From Vicinamibacteria bacterium (GTDB lineage: Bacteria > Acidobacteriota > Vicinamibacteria > Fen-336): a stretch of DNA of 64,000 bases. The position numbers and the translations under genes are program-made. Shown here piece by piece: positions 17,977-26,966 of the stretch. Each line of letters starts with the position of its first letter. Within the stretch, counting starts at the first letter, position 1. The notes beneath the pieces are model-generated. The model saw only the letters and a list, made by a program, of their open reading frames with translations, made no database searches and had not been told where the DNA came from. The stretch lies in NCBI GenBank assembly GCA_023701125.1, contig JAMPXO010000005.1, forward strand, positions 1 through 64,000, given 5' to 3'.

Positions 17977-18855
17977 TTAACCGCCGGCCCCCAGCGCGTC
18001 GCACAGGCGGCGGGCGGCGCGGCCGAGCGGGGTCGACGCCCGGTGGTAGAGCCGCGGCTCGAAGACGTGCTCGCGGCGGCCGTCGACGGCCAGCGCCACC
18101 AGCCGGCCGGCCTTCAGATCGGCGGCGGCGAGGTGGTCGGGCAACCAGCCGAAGCCGAGGCCGGCGAGGATCGCGGCGCGCTTGGCGGCGAAGTCGGAGA
18201 GGCGCACGGTCGAGCGCTGCTCGAGCGGCTCGGTGACCAGCTGCAGCCGCGGGTCGGAACCGCGCACGGTGACCAGCACGTGGCGGGCGAGGTCCGAGCC
18301 GTGCAGCGGCCCCTTCAGCCGCGCCAGCGGGTGGCCGCGGCGGACGACGAGCCGCGCTCGCACGGGCGGCAGCGCCAGCGCGCGCAGGCCCGGCAGCGAG
18401 GGCGGCAAGAGCGACACCATCAGGTCGGCGCGCTCGCGCTCGAAGGCGGCCTCGACCCCGGTCAGGAACTCGACCAGCGCGTCGAAGCGGGTCGGGCAGC
18501 CCTCGTCGGCGAGGCCGCCGATCGCCCGCAGCAGCGGCTCGGCGGGGAAGATTCCGTCCAGCACCACCCGCACGGCCGGCTCCCAGCCCGTGCGCACCTC
18601 GGCGCAGGCGGCGGCCAGGTCCGCCTCCGCCTGCAGCAGGCGCCGGCAGTGCTCCAGCACGCGCTCGCCGGCGGGCGTGATCTGGGTGCGCCAGCCCGAG
18701 CGGTCGAGCAGCGCGAGCCCGGTCTGCTGCTCGAGCCCGCGCAGCGCGTAGAGCACCGCCGTGTGCGCCTTGCCCAGCGCCGCGGCCGCCTTCGCGAACG
18801 TGCCCTCGCGGGCCAGCGCGTCGAGGGCGCGGGCCTGGTCGAGCGTGACCTGCAT
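17977..18855 (-). CDS. LysR-family transcriptional regulator, ArgP-like
   Basis: 292 residues. The N-terminal winged helix-turn-helix (MQVTLDQARALDALAREGTF..., residues 1-60) is followed by a LysR substrate-binding domain (~90-285) with a typical VVRRGHPLA segment. The start ATG at 18855 is chosen over one eight codons upstream, because a TACAAT hexamer lies 6 nt before it and overlaps the upstream candidate region. The gene is divergent from hpd with a 111-bp shared intergenic region, the usual arrangement for a LysR regulator and its target. Regulation of hpd is inferred. Confidence 0.88.
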   Translation of the reverse strand: MQVTLDQARALDALAREGTFAKAAAALGKAHTAVLYALRGLEQQTGLALLDRSGWRTQITPAGERVLEHCRRLLQAEADLAAACAEVRTGWEPAVRVVLDGIFPAEPLLRAIGGLADEGCPTRFDALVEFLTGVEAAFERERADLMVSLLPPSLPGLRALALPPVRARLVVRRGHPLARLKGPLHGSDLARHVLVTVRGSDPRLQLVTEPLEQRSTVRLSDFAAKRAAILAGLGFGWLPDHLAAADLKAGRLVALAVDGRREHVFEPRLYHRASTPLGRAARRLCDALGAGG

Positions 18856-18861
18856 CCCGTC

Positions 18862-18867
18862 ATTGTA
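18862..18867 (-). promoter_or_regulatory. Candidate -10 (TACAAT) of the LysR gene
   Basis: Read on the minus strand, TACAAT is separated from the LysR ATG by only GACGGG. A start of transcription at the ATG is implied, that is, a leaderless message. No Shine-Dalgarno sequence can fit. Confidence 0.4.
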
Positions 18868-18872
18868 AGCAG

Positions 18873-18904
18873 AGCGCACAGAGATGGGCCAAACATTGTG
18901 CTAT
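18873..18904. promoter_or_regulatory. Candidate LysR operator, inverted half-sites
   Basis: AGCGCACA (18873-18880) and TGTGCTAT (18897-18904) form an interrupted inverted repeat sharing the GCACA/TGTGC core with 16 nt between cores. It lies between the divergent LysR and hpd starts, in locally less GC-rich DNA. It could be the binding site for the LysR product. Confidence 0.35.
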
Positions 18905-18924
18905 CCGTCGCAGTGGCGCTCCGC

Positions 18925-18930
18925 TATAAA
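18925..18930 (+). promoter_or_regulatory. Candidate -10 (TATAAA) of hpd
   Basis: TATAAA lies 36 nt upstream of the hpd ATG, leaving room for a leader with the GAGGAGAG ribosome binding site. The -35 is unclear, which fits an activator-dependent promoter. Confidence 0.35.
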
Positions 18931-18966
18931 CATCGGATTCCCGTCCGCACGACAGAGGAGAGAGCC

Positions 18967-20052
18967 ATGTCCGCATCCGCCCCCGCCGCCGCCCTGAACC
19001 CGACCGGCCTCCGCGGCATCGCGTTCGTCGAGTTCGCCTCGCCGGAGCCCGACAAGCTCGACGCGCTGTTCCGCGCGTTCGGCTTCTCGCTGACGATGCG
19101 CCACGCGGAGCGGGCGATCGACCTCTACCAGCAGAACGACATCGCCTTCCTGCTCAACCGCGACCCGGGCGGTTTCGCGGCGTCGTTCACGAAGGCGCAC
19201 GGCCCGTCGGCCTGCTCGATGGGCTGGATGTTCGACGACGCGGCGCGTGGGCGCGACGCCGCGGTCGCGCGTGGCGCGCGACTGCCGGAGCGGGTCGACC
19301 TGCAGCGCGGCGGCGCGCCGCTGCCGGCGATCTACGGCATCGGCGACAGCCTCGTCTACTTCCTCGAAGGCTACGGCCAGCCCGGCTTCTGGGCGTCGCT
19401 CGGCTTCGTCGCCCACCCCGAGCCGTTCACCCAGCCCGCGCGCGGCTTCCTGCGCATCGACCACCTGACCAACAACGTCGAGAAGGGCACGATGGCGCGC
19501 TGGTCGTCCTTCTACAAGGACGTGTTCGGCTTCTCGGAGGTCCGCTACTTCGACATCCGCGGCGTCAAGACCGGCCTCACCTCGTACGCGCTGCGCTCGC
19601 CCGACGGCAGCTTCTGCATCCCGATCAACGAGGCCGACGAGAAGAAGAGCCAGATCAACGAGTACCTCGACGAGTACAAGGGCCCGGGCATCCAGCACAT
19701 CGCCTTCCTGACCGAGGACATCCTGGCCTCGCTCGCCAAGATGGAGGGCTCGGGCATCGAGATGCTCGACATGGACGACGACTACTACGCCGAGGCCTTC
19801 GCGCGCGTCCCGGGTGTCACCGAGGACCGCGACGAGATCCGCCGCCGCCAGGTGCTGGTCGACGGCGACGACGAGGGCTACCTGCTCCAGATCTTCACGA
19901 AGAACCTGGTCGGCCCGATCTTCGTCGAGCTGATCCAGCGCAAGAACCACGCGAGCTTCGGCGAGGGCAACTTCGGCGCCCTGTTCCGCTCGATCGAGCG
20001 CGACCAGGCCAGGCGCGGCATCTTCGCGGACGAGCCGACCCCGGCGCAGTAG
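18967..20052 (+). CDS. hpd: 4-hydroxyphenylpyruvate dioxygenase
   Basis: 361 residues. Two vicinal-oxygen-chelate domains; the C-terminal one carries the iron ligands His166 (RIDHLTNNVE), His244 (IQHIAF) and Glu321 (FVELIQRK). It converts 4-hydroxyphenylpyruvate to homogentisate in tyrosine catabolism. GAGGAGAG precedes the ATG. A LysR gene is divergent, and a CPBP membrane protease starts 1 bp after the stop. No other homogentisate-pathway gene is in the window. Confidence 0.96.
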   Translation: MSASAPAAALNPTGLRGIAFVEFASPEPDKLDALFRAFGFSLTMRHAERAIDLYQQNDIAFLLNRDPGGFAASFTKAHGPSACSMGWMFDDAARGRDAAVARGARLPERVDLQRGGAPLPAIYGIGDSLVYFLEGYGQPGFWASLGFVAHPEPFTQPARGFLRIDHLTNNVEKGTMARWSSFYKDVFGFSEVRYFDIRGVKTGLTSYALRSPDGSFCIPINEADEKKSQINEYLDEYKGPGIQHIAFLTEDILASLAKMEGSGIEMLDMDDDYYAEAFARVPGVTEDRDEIRRRQVLVDGDDEGYLLQIFTKNLVGPIFVELIQRKNHASFGEGNFGALFRSIERDQARRGIFADEPTPAQ

Positions 20053-20053
20053 C

Positions 20054-20857
20054 GTGGCGGGCTCCACGCGCCGCGACGCCCGGCGAGAAGTCGGAGCGTT
20101 CTTCGCCCTGGCGCTGCTGCTCTCGTGGGGCTTGTGGGTCCCGACCATCGCGTCGCAGCGCGGCCTGATCGCGGCGCAGGTGCCGGTCATGCCCTGGGGC
20201 TCGTTCGGGCCGGCGCTGGCGGCACTGATCGTGGCCACCCGGCTCGGCGAGGCGGGCGCCCTGCTGCGCGGGTTGAAGCGCTGGCGCGCGCGCATCGCCG
20301 ACTACGCGATCGCCCTGCTGGGCCCGCTGGCCCTCGTCGTCGTGGCCGCCGCCGCCGACCTCGCGTGGAAGGCGGAGCCGTTGCGGCTCGAGAACCTCGG
20401 CAACCTGTGGCTCGCGCCGCTGTTCTTCGCGCTGATCCTGGTCGTGGGCGGCCCGCTCGGCGAAGAGATCGGCTGGCGTGGTTTCGCACTGCCGCGACTG
20501 CTGGGCCCGCTCGGTCCACTGGGCGCGAGCCTGGCGCTCGCGGCGATGTGGGTGGTGTGGCACCTGCCGCTGTTCTGGCTCCGGGGCGCCGCCCAGGAAG
20601 GCGGCTCGGTCGCCTGGTTCGCCGCTCTGGTGCTCGCCAGCGCGATCCTGTTCACCTGGTTCTGGCAGCGCACGCAGGGCAACCTGTGGCTGGCGGTCGT
20701 GCTCCACACGGGCATCAACGCCACGACGTTCGGCGCCCCGCTGCTGCTGCCCTCGCTGGAGCACGAGGCGATCTTCACCCCGGTCTTCGCGGCGCTCGCG
20801 GCGCTGCTGGCCCTGGCCGCCGCCGCTTCATGGCGGCGCACACCCGACCGCACTTGA
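20054..20857 (+). CDS. CPBP-family intramembrane metalloprotease
   Basis: 267 residues, about seven to eight membrane helices. Motif 1 (EEIGWRG: Glu137-Glu138 and Arg142) and motif 2 (His170 in VVWHLPLFW), plus LHTGIN near 215, define an active CPBP (Rce1/CAAX-like) glutamic-type intramembrane protease. In bacteria these are linked to bacteriocin self-immunity and protein maturation; the role here is unknown. The GTG start is separated from the hpd stop by one base, so it may be cotranslated with hpd. Confidence 0.85.
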   Translation: MAGSTRRDARREVGAFFALALLLSWGLWVPTIASQRGLIAAQVPVMPWGSFGPALAALIVATRLGEAGALLRGLKRWRARIADYAIALLGPLALVVVAAAADLAWKAEPLRLENLGNLWLAPLFFALILVVGGPLGEEIGWRGFALPRLLGPLGPLGASLALAAMWVVWHLPLFWLRGAAQEGGSVAWFAALVLASAILFTWFWQRTQGNLWLAVVLHTGINATTFGAPLLLPSLEHEAIFTPVFAALAALLALAAAASWRRTPDRT

Positions 20858-20913
20858 TCTGTGAGACTCGGAACCATAACTGAAGGCGCACCGTACCCGG
20901 ACCCAATCCAGGG

Positions 20914-21517
20914 GTGTCCAGGCGGATGCCAGGAAGCTCGGACCAGGCCCTTTCGACTGAGGCGGATATCGAGCGCATCGACAGGGCGCTCGCGGTGACA
21001 GCGGACAAGTCCCAGCAGCGCCTTGCCGTCTTGGAGCGAATGCTCCCGCTCGCTCGGGACCCTCGACACTCGATCCTGTACTTTGGCCCGAGCGTTCGGG
21101 ATGCCGAGTGCATGGCTTTCCTCCTCCGGGAGCGCGGTGTGCCCGCTGCCGTTGTCAGCGGAAACACGCGGGAGGGCACGCGCAGACGCCTGATCGACCG
21201 CTTCCGTAGGGGCGAGTTGCGGGTGCTCTGCAACTGCGAGGTGCTGGCGACCGGGTTCGACGCCCCACGGGTCACCCACGTGGTGATGGCCCGCCCCACT
21301 GTGAGTCAGGTGATGTACGAGCCGATGGGTCAGACGCGGCCTTCGGCGGAAGAAATTCGGCGGTACCGAGGTCTGCCAGATCCTCGATTGCGACGACCGT
21401 GTGAACGGTCCCTCACGACCTGAGCTGGGCTGCAAGCGGTTCAGGGCAGTCTGGGAGCGTGAGGTTCGGCAGGCTGCGGGCAGTGCTGGACGGGGCCTTT
21501 TCCCTCCAGAGGTCTAG
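20914..21517 (+). pseudogene. Decayed C-terminal half of a DEAD/DEAH-box helicase (frameshift)
   Basis: The frame from 20914 encodes the second RecA-like domain of a superfamily-2 helicase: ILYFGPSVRDAECMA, then VLCNCEVLATGFDAP (motif V region) and ARPTVSQVMYEPM. At about 21328 the frame shifts. Reading one base later restores the expected motif VI and downstream residues (VRRGLRRKKFGGTEVC, then QILDCDDRV and PELGCKRF), ending at TAG 21515-21517. The whole first half of the helicase, including Walker A, is missing. The codon use is less GC-biased than in neighbours, suggesting a horizontally acquired gene in decay. Such helicases are often from mobile or defence loci. Confidence 0.75.
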
Positions 21518-21699
21518 CGCGACCGCTCTGCGAGATTCAACGCGATGCTCGCCGCCGCCCGCCGCAACTGATCCCCGAGCCCGCTCCCGTGCGGAGCCGG
21601 TTTCGCCACCAACCGGTGGAACTCGACCGCCAACCGGTAGCAGTCGAGCCTGTGGACCGTGCCGTGGTTGCTGTTCGGGACCGTGTGAGCCTGTGCCAT
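21514..21699 (-). pseudogene. Truncated four-helix-bundle protein (23S rRNA intervening-sequence family)
   Basis: 61 residues. LDCYRLAVEFHRLVAK and QLRRAAASIALNLAE are the first helices of the S23/IVP four-helix-bundle family, whose members are about 110-130 residues. The frame ends right after the second helix (NLAERSR, stop), losing helices 3 and 4. Its stop shares a CTAG with the stop of the decayed helicase. A good ribosome site (GGAGG, 7 nt spacing) precedes the ATG. Probably a remnant; expression is possible. Confidence 0.65.
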
Positions 21700-21782
21700 C
21701 GCGCTTCCTCCTCGGCGGGGCCCATTGCCCCGCCTTCGAAGAAGGAGGCGGGCAATGGGCCCTCAGTCGAGGAGGAAGCGCG
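21700..21782. repeat. Long imperfect inverted repeat (hairpin)
   Basis: A 15-bp perfect outer arm (21700-21714 with 21768-21782, starting CGCGCTTCCTCC) continues inward through GGGCCCATTGCCC / GGGCAATGGGCCC to a centre near TTCGAAGAA. The right-hand arm duplicates, inverted, the leader and Shine-Dalgarno of the truncated four-helix-bundle gene. It could be a scar of an inverted duplication or the end of a small mobile element. Confidence 0.75.
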
Positions 21783-22076
21783 CAACCACCGGCGTTCCCG
21801 AACCAGCCAGGCACGGCCCGTGACGGCGGTACCGCAAACCGACCGCCGGCGCGGGACGTGCACCACAACCGGGAACGGCACCACCGCAGCGGTTCGTAGG
21901 CGTGTCCGTTTCGAACCGTCGCTCCGTCGGCTCGCGCGCGGAGCGCCGATCGAACAGCCGCTCCGCCGCGCCGCCAACGGAGCGTTGAGTCGACCGCGCA
22001 GCGGCGGTGACCGTCGCTGCGCCCGCTGTCGAGCCACGACTCGCCGAGCCGGAGCGTAGGTCGATCCGCGCCCAGG
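21783..22076. other. Apparently non-coding stretch in a decay zone
   Basis: Together with the preceding hairpin this is about 375 bp without a credible gene. Short open frames on both strands have no recognisable motif and overlap each other. It contains scattered short inverted segments rich in CCGCC/GGCGG. Nothing else is supported. Confidence 0.5.
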
Positions 22077-23582
22077 CTAGGGCCGGCGCTTCATCTCGTG
22101 CGGACGCAGCGCCAGGTTCAGCGGCGGGTCCCATTCCACCCGCGGGCCGAGCAGGACCGCCTCGGTCTGGATCACCAGCGGCAGCGCCACGCGCAGTGAG
22201 GCCGCGTGGCGCAGCGCCGCCCGCAGGGCTGCGGCGCGGGCATCGTCGGTGCGCGCCGTGTCGGCCGCGTCGATCAGGCGGTCGAGCTCGGGGTCGCTCA
22301 GCCCTGCCGAGTTGAGGCTGCCGAGCGGTCCGCCCTGGGCCGAGTGCAGGACCGAGCCGAGCACGTCGCCGGCATCGCCTGACTCGCACGAGTAGCCCAT
22401 CAGGTGGGCGACCGAGCCACCGCTCTCGATCAGCGGGAAGAACTGCCGCTTGTCGATCGTGTCGAGCTCCACCTGCAGGCCCGCCGCGGTGAACTGGCGC
22501 GCCAGCTCGGCGAGGATCTCGCGATCGTTGACGTAGCGGTTGTTCGGGCCGTCGAGCCGGAAGGCCAGCCGCTCGGCGCCCGCCGCCCGCAGCAGCCGCA
22601 GCGCCTCGTCCCGGTCGGGCGTCGTCACCGGCGCCGCGGGGTCGTAGCCGACGATTGCCGGCGGCACCAGTTGGGTGGCGGGCTCCGCCAGGCCGCCCAG
22701 CGCCCGCCGGGTCAGCTCGCGGCGGTCGATCAGCCGGTCGAGCGCCTCGCGCAGCCGCGGGTCCGAGAACGGCGGCCGGTCGACGCGCAGGGTCAGGAAC
22801 AGCACGCGCAGGCCGGCGCGGCGGATCACGCGCAGCCCGGGTGCGCGCTCGAGCCGCGCGACTTCCTCGAGCGGGACCTGGTCGGCGACGTCCGCTTCGC
22901 CGCGTTCGACCTGGCGCACCCGCTCCTGCGCGCCGGGCACGATTCTGTAGACCGCCTCGGAGAACTCGGGCGCCGCGCCGCGCCAGTGCGGGTTGGCAGA
23001 GAGTCGGATCTCGCGCCCGCGGTCCCAGCCGGCGAGCCGGTACGGGCCGCTGCCGACCGCGGGCCGGCTGCCCGGGGCGGCCGCATCCGCCGGCACGACG
23101 AAGCCCCACGGCAGCCGGGTCAGCAGCGCGAGGTACGGCACCCGGGTGCGCACCTCGAGGTGCAGGTCGTCGATCGCGCGCACCGAGTCGACCGCCTGCA
23201 GGTAGTCGCGCGTCACCCAGCCCCGGCGGTTGGCCTCGAGCGAGGCCGCCACGTCGTGAGCGGTCAGTGGCCTTCCGTCCGAGAAGCGCATGCCGGGCCG
23301 CAGCTCGAAGCGGTAGGTGTGGTCGTCGGGGTTCTCCCAGCGTGCCGCCAGCGCGGGTTGCAGATGCAGGCGGCGGTCGAAGCGGACCAGGGTGTCGAAC
23401 AGCGCGTCGTTGACCTGGACGGTGAACGCCTCGTTGACGCCGGCGTCGGGGAAGAAGCCCGCCACGTCGGCGCGCACGGCGAGCCGCAGCGGCGTCGCCG
23501 GCTTCGCCTCGCGCGGCGCGGCGCAGCCCAGCAGCCCGGCCATCACCAGGCCCACGATCGCGCGCGGAGCCACTCGTCCCAT
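22077..23582 (-). CDS. Peptide/solute-binding lipoprotein of an ABC transporter (SBP family 5)
   Basis: 501 residues. The lipoprotein signal has lipobox LLGC near residue 17-20. The mature protein is an extracellular family-5 (OppA/DppA-like) binding protein: NDALFDTLVRFD, then FELRPGMRFSDGRPLTAHDV, which is the family signature, and GSGPYRLAGWDRG. It would deliver peptides or similar ligands to an inner-membrane permease. No permease or ATPase gene is adjacent, so it is an orphan receptor here. The gene is divergent from the S66 peptidase gene 47 bp away. Both may act on cell-wall peptides, which is inference. Confidence 0.9.
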   Translation of the reverse strand: MGRVAPRAIVGLVMAGLLGCAAPREAKPATPLRLAVRADVAGFFPDAGVNEAFTVQVNDALFDTLVRFDRRLHLQPALAARWENPDDHTYRFELRPGMRFSDGRPLTAHDVAASLEANRRGWVTRDYLQAVDSVRAIDDLHLEVRTRVPYLALLTRLPWGFVVPADAAAPGSRPAVGSGPYRLAGWDRGREIRLSANPHWRGAAPEFSEAVYRIVPGAQERVRQVERGEADVADQVPLEEVARLERAPGLRVIRRAGLRVLFLTLRVDRPPFSDPRLREALDRLIDRRELTRRALGGLAEPATQLVPPAIVGYDPAAPVTTPDRDEALRLLRAAGAERLAFRLDGPNNRYVNDREILAELARQFTAAGLQVELDTIDKRQFFPLIESGGSVAHLMGYSCESGDAGDVLGSVLHSAQGGPLGSLNSAGLSDPELDRLIDAADTARTDDARAAALRAALRHAASLRVALPLVIQTEAVLLGPRVEWDPPLNLALRPHEMKRRP

Positions 23583-23599
23583 CGTTTCGGCAAGCTTAA

Positions 23600-23605
23600 C
23601 TACAA
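23600..23605 (+). promoter_or_regulatory. Candidate -10 (TACAAT) for the S66 peptidase gene
   Basis: TACAAT lies 24 nt before the ATG at 23630, leaving a short leader that contains the GGAGG ribosome site. It sits in the 47-bp divergent gap with the binding-protein gene. No good -35. Confidence 0.35.
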
Positions 23606-23629
23606 TCGCCGCAGATCGAAGGAGGCGGC

Positions 23630-24697
23630 ATGCACTCGCGGCGCGGTTTTCTCTCCGGCCTGACGGCCTCGGCCCTGCTGGCGGCTTCGGCGCCCGTGGC
23701 GCGCGCGCAGGCCCCACGAACGGCGCCGGCGGACGCCCCCGCCCCGAAGCTGCTGAAGCCGAAGCGGCTGGTGGCGGGCGACGTGGTCGGCCTCGCCCAG
23801 CCGGCGACGCTGACCCTCGACGAGGGCGAGCTGGAGCTCGTGGAGGACGTCGTGCGCGCGCTCGGCTTCGTGCCGCGCCGCGGCCAGCACGCGCTCGCCC
23901 GCCACGGCTACCTCGCCGGCCCGGACGAGGCGCGCGCCGCGGATCTGAACGCGATGTTCGCGGACCCGGAGGTGAAGGCGATTCTGGCGGTGCGCGGCGG
24001 CTGGGGCTCGGCCCGCGTCCTGCCCCACCTCGACTACGGCCTGATCGCGAAGAACCCCAAGGCCCTGCTCGGCTACTCGGACATCACGGCCCTCCACCTC
24101 GCGATCCCCGCCCGCACCGGCCTCGTCACGTTCCACGGCCCGGTCGGCGTCTCGCGCTGGTCGGAGTACCAGCGCAGCCAGGCGTTCCGGGTACTGGTCG
24201 ACGGCGAGGCTGCGTTGCTCGCGCCGCCTTCGAAGGACGACAAGGACCTCGTCCGGCGCGACCACCGCGTGCGCACGCTGACGCCGGGCCGGGCCCGGGG
24301 TCGGCTGCTGGGCGGCAACCTGACGGTGCTGACCGCGCTCGTCGGCACCCCGTACCTGCCGAGCTTCGAGGGCGCCGTGCTGTTCCTCGAGGACGTGCGC
24401 GAGGAGCCCTACCGCGTCGACCGCATGCTGACCCAGTTGGCGCTCGCGGGCGTGCTGAAGCAGCTCGCCGGCTTCGTGTTCGGCACCTGCAGTCGCTGCG
24501 AGCCGGGCGAGGGCAGCTACGCCTCGCTGACGCTGCGCGAGATCCTGCGCGACCACGTGGGGAAGCTCGGCATCCCGGCCTGGCACAACGCGGTGATCGG
24601 CCACCAGGAGGAGCAGTGGACGCTGCCCTGCGGCCTGCCCGTGGAGATCGACGCCGAGGCTGGCACGATCCAGCTGCTCGAGCCCGCGGTGCTCTGA
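23630..24697 (+). CDS. Tat-exported LD-carboxypeptidase (peptidase S66)
   Basis: 355 residues. The N-terminus HSRRGFLSGLTASALLAAS is a twin-arginine signal (SRRGFL), cleaved near ARA|Q. The catalytic domain matches LdcA/MccF-type S66 serine peptidases: VRGGWGSARVLPHLDY, the nucleophile Ser150 in GYSDIT, and later EDVREEPYRVDRMLTQL with the Glu/His partners in the C-terminal half (HNAVIGHQ). The family cleaves the terminal D-Ala from L,D-linked muropeptides. Export by Tat suggests a periplasmic role, unlike cytoplasmic E. coli LdcA. Confidence 0.9.
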   Translation: MHSRRGFLSGLTASALLAASAPVARAQAPRTAPADAPAPKLLKPKRLVAGDVVGLAQPATLTLDEGELELVEDVVRALGFVPRRGQHALARHGYLAGPDEARAADLNAMFADPEVKAILAVRGGWGSARVLPHLDYGLIAKNPKALLGYSDITALHLAIPARTGLVTFHGPVGVSRWSEYQRSQAFRVLVDGEAALLAPPSKDDKDLVRRDHRVRTLTPGRARGRLLGGNLTVLTALVGTPYLPSFEGAVLFLEDVREEPYRVDRMLTQLALAGVLKQLAGFVFGTCSRCEPGEGSYASLTLREILRDHVGKLGIPAWHNAVIGHQEEQWTLPCGLPVEIDAEAGTIQLLEPAVL

Positions 24698-24718
24698 CCG
24701 GAGCAGCCGGGGCGAGGC

Positions 24719-24724
24719 CATAAT
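24719..24724 (+). promoter_or_regulatory. Candidate -10 (CATAAT) of purL
   Basis: CATAAT ends 9 nt before the purL ATG, and no Shine-Dalgarno is present. It fits the same short-leader or leaderless pattern seen at other genes here. Confidence 0.35.
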
Positions 24725-24733
24725 GCCGGCGCC

Positions 24734-26938
24734 ATGGCGATTCCTCCCCCCGAAGTCCTCGACCAGCACCGCCTGACGGCCGAAGAGTACGAGCGCATCG
24801 AGCGCTTCCTCGGCCGCGAGCCCAACCGCACCGAGCTCGGCCTGTTCTCGGTGATGTGGTCCGAGCACTGCTCGTACAAGAGCTCGAAGAAGCACCTGCG
24901 CGGGCTGCCGACGACGGGGCCGCGCGTGCTGCAGGGCCCGGGCGAGAACGCCGGCGCGGTGGACATCGGCGACGGCCTGGCCGCCGTGTTCAAGATCGAG
25001 TCCCACAACCACCCGTCGTTCATCGAGCCCTACCAGGGCGCGGCGACCGGGGTCGGCGGCATCCTGCGCGACATCTTCACGATGAACGCGCGGCCGGTGG
25101 CGGTGCTCAACTCGCTGCGCTTCGGCTCGCCCGAGGATGCAGCCAACCGGCGCCTGCTCTCCGGCGTGGTGGCGGGCATCGGCGGCTACGGGAACGCCTT
25201 CGGCTGTCCGACGGTGGGCGGGGAAGTGGTGTTCGAGCCCTGTTACCAGGGCAACCCGCTGGTGAACGCCTTCTGCCTCGGCCTGGTCAAGGCCGACCAG
25301 ATCTTCAAGGGCCGCGCCGACGGCATCGGCAACCCCGTCTTCTACGTCGGCGCCAAGACCGGCCGCGACGGCATCCACGGCGCGACGATGGCCTCGGCCG
25401 AGTTCGGCGAAGGGTCCGAGGAGAAGCGGCCGACGGTCCAGGTCGGCGACCCGTTCATGGAGAAGGTGCTGCTCGAGGCGTGCCTGGAGGCGATGAAGAC
25501 GGGCGCGGTGCTGGGCATCCAGGACATGGGCGCGGCCGGCCTCTCCTGCTCCAGCTCGGAGATGGGCGCACGCTCGGGCACCGGCGTCGAGATCGACATC
25601 CGCAAGGTGCCGCAGCGCGAGACCGGCATGACCGCGTACGAGGTGATGCTGTCCGAGTCGCAGGAGCGGATGCTGCTGGTCGCCGCCAAGGGCCGCGAGG
25701 ACGAGGTGATCCGCGTCTTCGAGAAGTGGGACCTGCACGCGGAGGCGATCGGCCACGTGATCGCGGACAAGCGGCTCCGGGTCTGGAACGGCACTACTCT
25801 CGAGGCCGACGTGCCGAACGAGGCGCTGACCGACGAGGCGCCCGTCTACGACCGGCCGTGGGTCGAGCCGAAGAACCCCGCGGTGGACCACGACCTGTCG
25901 AACCTGCCGATTCCCGGCGACCTCGGCGCTGCGCTGCTGCAGGTGCTGGCGGCGCCGACGATCGCCAGCAAGCGCTGGATCTACCGCCAGTACGACTGTT
26001 CCGTGCGCGGCAACACCGTGCTCGGGCCGGGCTCCGACGCGGCGGTGATCCACGTCAAGGGCACGCGCAAGGCGCTGGCGATGTCGGTCGACTGCAACGC
26101 ACGCCTCGTCTGGCTCGATCCGTACGAGGGCGCGCGGCTGGCGGTGGCCGAGGCCTGCCGCAACGTGGTGGCCTCCGGGGCGGAGCCGATCGGCGCCACC
26201 AACTGCCTCAACTTCGGCAACCCCGAGCGGCCCGAGATCATGGGCCAGCTGGTGATGGCGATCCGCGGCCTGGGCGATGCCTGCCGCACCCTCGCCGTCC
26301 CCATCACCGGCGGCAACGTCTCCCTCTACAACGAGACCGACGGGGTGGCGATCTACCCGACGCCGACGATCGGCGTGGTCGGCCTGATCGAGGACGTGTC
26401 GAAGGTGCTGGCGCGCTCGTTCCGGGAGGCGGGCGACGAGGTCGTGCTGCTCGGCGCGTGCACGGACGAGCTGGGCGGCAGCGAGTACCTGAAGACGGTC
26501 CACGGTCGCGTCGCGGGCCGCCCGCCGCGGCTCGACATCGAGGCCGAGGCGAGGCTCTACCGCTGCGTGCTCGAGGCCAACGGCGCGGGCCTGCTGCGCT
26601 CGGCTCACGATGGCTCGGACGGTGGCCTCGCGATAGCACTCGCGGAGTCCTGCTTCGCGGGCGAGGAGCCGGGCCTCGGCGCGGATCTCGCGTTGCCGGC
26701 CTCGACCCTGCGCGCGGACGCCCTGCTGTTCGGCGAGGCGCCTTCGCGGATGGTCGTGACGACTCGCGATGCCGCCGGGCTGGCGGCCGTGGCCGCCCGC
26801 CACGGCGTGCCGTGCACGACGCTCGGCCGCGTCGGCGGCGACCGCCTGCGGCTGACCTGCGGCGGCACCAGCCTCGTCGACCTGCCCGTGGCGCGCCTGC
26901 ACGAAGCCTGGACGAGCCTCGAACGGCGGCTGGGATGA
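24734..26938 (+). CDS. purL: Phosphoribosylformylglycinamidine synthase, large subunit PurL (small type)
   Basis: 734 residues, the size of PurL that works with separate PurS and PurQ. It is the ATP-dependent synthetase that converts FGAR to FGAM. Family segments include [37 protein letters not shown] and [12 protein letters not shown]; the second half repeats the AIRS/PurM-like fold ([20 protein letters not shown]). PurS and PurQ are encoded 9 kb upstream in the purB unit. The downstream nucleotidyltransferase and purF suggest a second purine transcription unit. Confidence 0.97.
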   Translation: MAIPPPEVLDQHRLTAEEYERIERFLGREPNRTELGLFSVMWSEHCSYKSSKKHLRGLPTTGPRVLQGPGENAGAVDIGDGLAAVFKIESHNHPSFIEPYQGAATGVGGILRDIFTMNARPVAVLNSLRFGSPEDAANRRLLSGVVAGIGGYGNAFGCPTVGGEVVFEPCYQGNPLVNAFCLGLVKADQIFKGRADGIGNPVFYVGAKTGRDGIHGATMASAEFGEGSEEKRPTVQVGDPFMEKVLLEACLEAMKTGAVLGIQDMGAAGLSCSSSEMGARSGTGVEIDIRKVPQRETGMTAYEVMLSESQERMLLVAAKGREDEVIRVFEKWDLHAEAIGHVIADKRLRVWNGTTLEADVPNEALTDEAPVYDRPWVEPKNPAVDHDLSNLPIPGDLGAALLQVLAAPTIASKRWIYRQYDCSVRGNTVLGPGSDAAVIHVKGTRKALAMSVDCNARLVWLDPYEGARLAVAEACRNVVASGAEPIGATNCLNFGNPERPEIMGQLVMAIRGLGDACRTLAVPITGGNVSLYNETDGVAIYPTPTIGVVGLIEDVSKVLARSFREAGDEVVLLGACTDELGGSEYLKTVHGRVAGRPPRLDIEAEARLYRCVLEANGAGLLRSAHDGSDGGLAIALAESCFAGEEPGLGADLALPASTLRADALLFGEAPSRMVVTTRDAAGLAAVAARHGVPCTTLGRVGGDRLRLTCGGTSLVDLPVARLHEAWTSLERRLG

Positions 26939-26954
26939 CGCGCAGCTTTGGCGC

Positions 26955-26960
26955 GATACT
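26955..26960 (+). promoter_or_regulatory. Candidate -10 (GATACT) upstream of the nucleotidyltransferase gene
   Basis: GATACT ends 6 nt before the ATG at 26967. If functional, the transcript would start at the ATG. It lies between the purL stop and the nucleotidyltransferase gene, so it may give separate expression of that gene and purF. Confidence 0.3.
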
Positions 26961-26966
26961 CGACGG

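Noticed and set aside
21413-22037. Overlapping open frames on both strands around the long inverted repeat
   Set aside because: No motifs, mutual overlap and dependence on the repeat arms; they do not behave like genes.
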